Source: Rubripirellula sp. (GTDB lineage Bacteria; Planctomycetota; Planctomycetia; Pirellulales; Pirellulaceae). Taken from it: a DNA stretch of 44,890 bases. The stretch lies in the NCBI GenBank assembly GCA_029213145.1, contig JARGNK010000008.1, positions 1-44,890 of the forward strand. The letters are read 5' to 3'. Positions 44,842 through 44,890 of this stretch are shown one piece after another (within the stretch, counting starts at the first letter, position 1; each line of letters opens with the position of its first letter). Below the pieces are notes generated by a model. That model saw only the letters and a program-made list of their open reading frames with translations. It was not told the origin of the DNA and did not search any database. A program made the translations under genes and the position numbers.

Positions 44842-44890
44842 CGTGCAGACATGGCTCGGCCTGCAGACATGGCTCGGCCTCCAGACATGG
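44842..44890 (+). repeat. 18-bp tandem repeats at the window edge
   Basis: cgtgcagacatggctcgg (44842) and cctgcagacatggctcgg (44860) are followed by a partial third copy that runs to the end of the window. The array begins within six bases of the GNAT stop codon. Confidence 0.88.

Noticed and set aside
1..44890. CRISPR array
   Set aside because: The repeats at 5725 and 11772 are head to tail without unique spacers, so they are tandem repeats and not CRISPR. No cas gene is present.
1..44890. tRNA or rRNA genes, integrase or transposase genes
   Set aside because: I looked for cloverleaf-like patterns, rRNA-like conserved stretches and DDE or tyrosine-recombinase motifs and saw none that stood up.

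Overview
The window looks like a chromosomal segment of a planctomycete, most likely of the Pirellulaceae (Rhodopirellula-like). The base composition is moderate by eye. Genes are loosely packed, with many 300-900 bp spacers. Typical planctomycete families are present: exported (Tat-type) Gfo/Idh/MocA oxidoreductases, sulfatases, SGNH/GDSL esterases, a sialate O-acetylesterase, a PQQ-like propeller protein, a PEP-CTERM protein, a PilZ protein and a giant hybrid histidine kinase. I saw no rRNA, tRNA, transposase, phage gene or CRISPR array.

Layout. 0.1-10.4 kb holds secreted or periplasmic proteins: PQQ-like propeller, Tat-exported oxidoreductase, HEAT-repeat protein, small SGNH hydrolase, PEP-CTERM beta-helix protein (minus strand) and SYLF-domain protein. 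11.0-16.2 kb holds a PilZ protein, a repeat-rich spacer, a GH17-like lipoprotein glucanase and a leucine-rich-repeat protein. 16.7-25.8 kb is a signalling island: an HPt protein translationally coupled to a REC-HD-GYP response regulator, a convergent SAM-methyltransferase, and a divergent 1971-residue hybrid histidine kinase. 26.0-33.3 kb holds a small secreted coiled-coil protein, a glutaredoxin/DsbD-like membrane fusion, an FMN-dependent glutamate-synthase-like protein paired with a toroid protein carrying one haem-binding CxxCH, and a second Tat-type oxidoreductase. 33.4-44.8 kb holds a DUF3750-like protein with a small membrane partner, an SGNH esterase, an iodotyrosine-deiodinase-like nitroreductase, a sialate O-acetylesterase, an intact sulfatase, a frameshifted sulfatase, the 3' remnant of another sulfatase, a rhodanese and a GNAT acetyltransferase.

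How the genes may work together. The signalling island contains every step of a His-Asp-His-Asp phosphorelay: kinase H1449, receiver D1884, HPt H67, then receiver D58 of a c-di-GMP phosphodiesterase. The kinase's front end resembles the Ser/Thr kinase-NTPase-TPR-GAF kinases, but its HRD aspartate and Walker A lysine are both lost, so it looks like a binding scaffold. Together with the methyltransferase, whose family could make a lipid methyl-ester signal, this is the best candidate here for an undescribed system. The 34-43 kb block fits breakdown of sulfated and acetylated glycans.

A second theme is short tandem duplication. Tracts with 15-20 bp units occur at least eight times. The periods are 15 or 18 bp where genes are involved. 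They are 17, 19 or 20 bp in three of the four tracts outside genes. A 4-bp tandem duplication has also broken one sulfatase gene.
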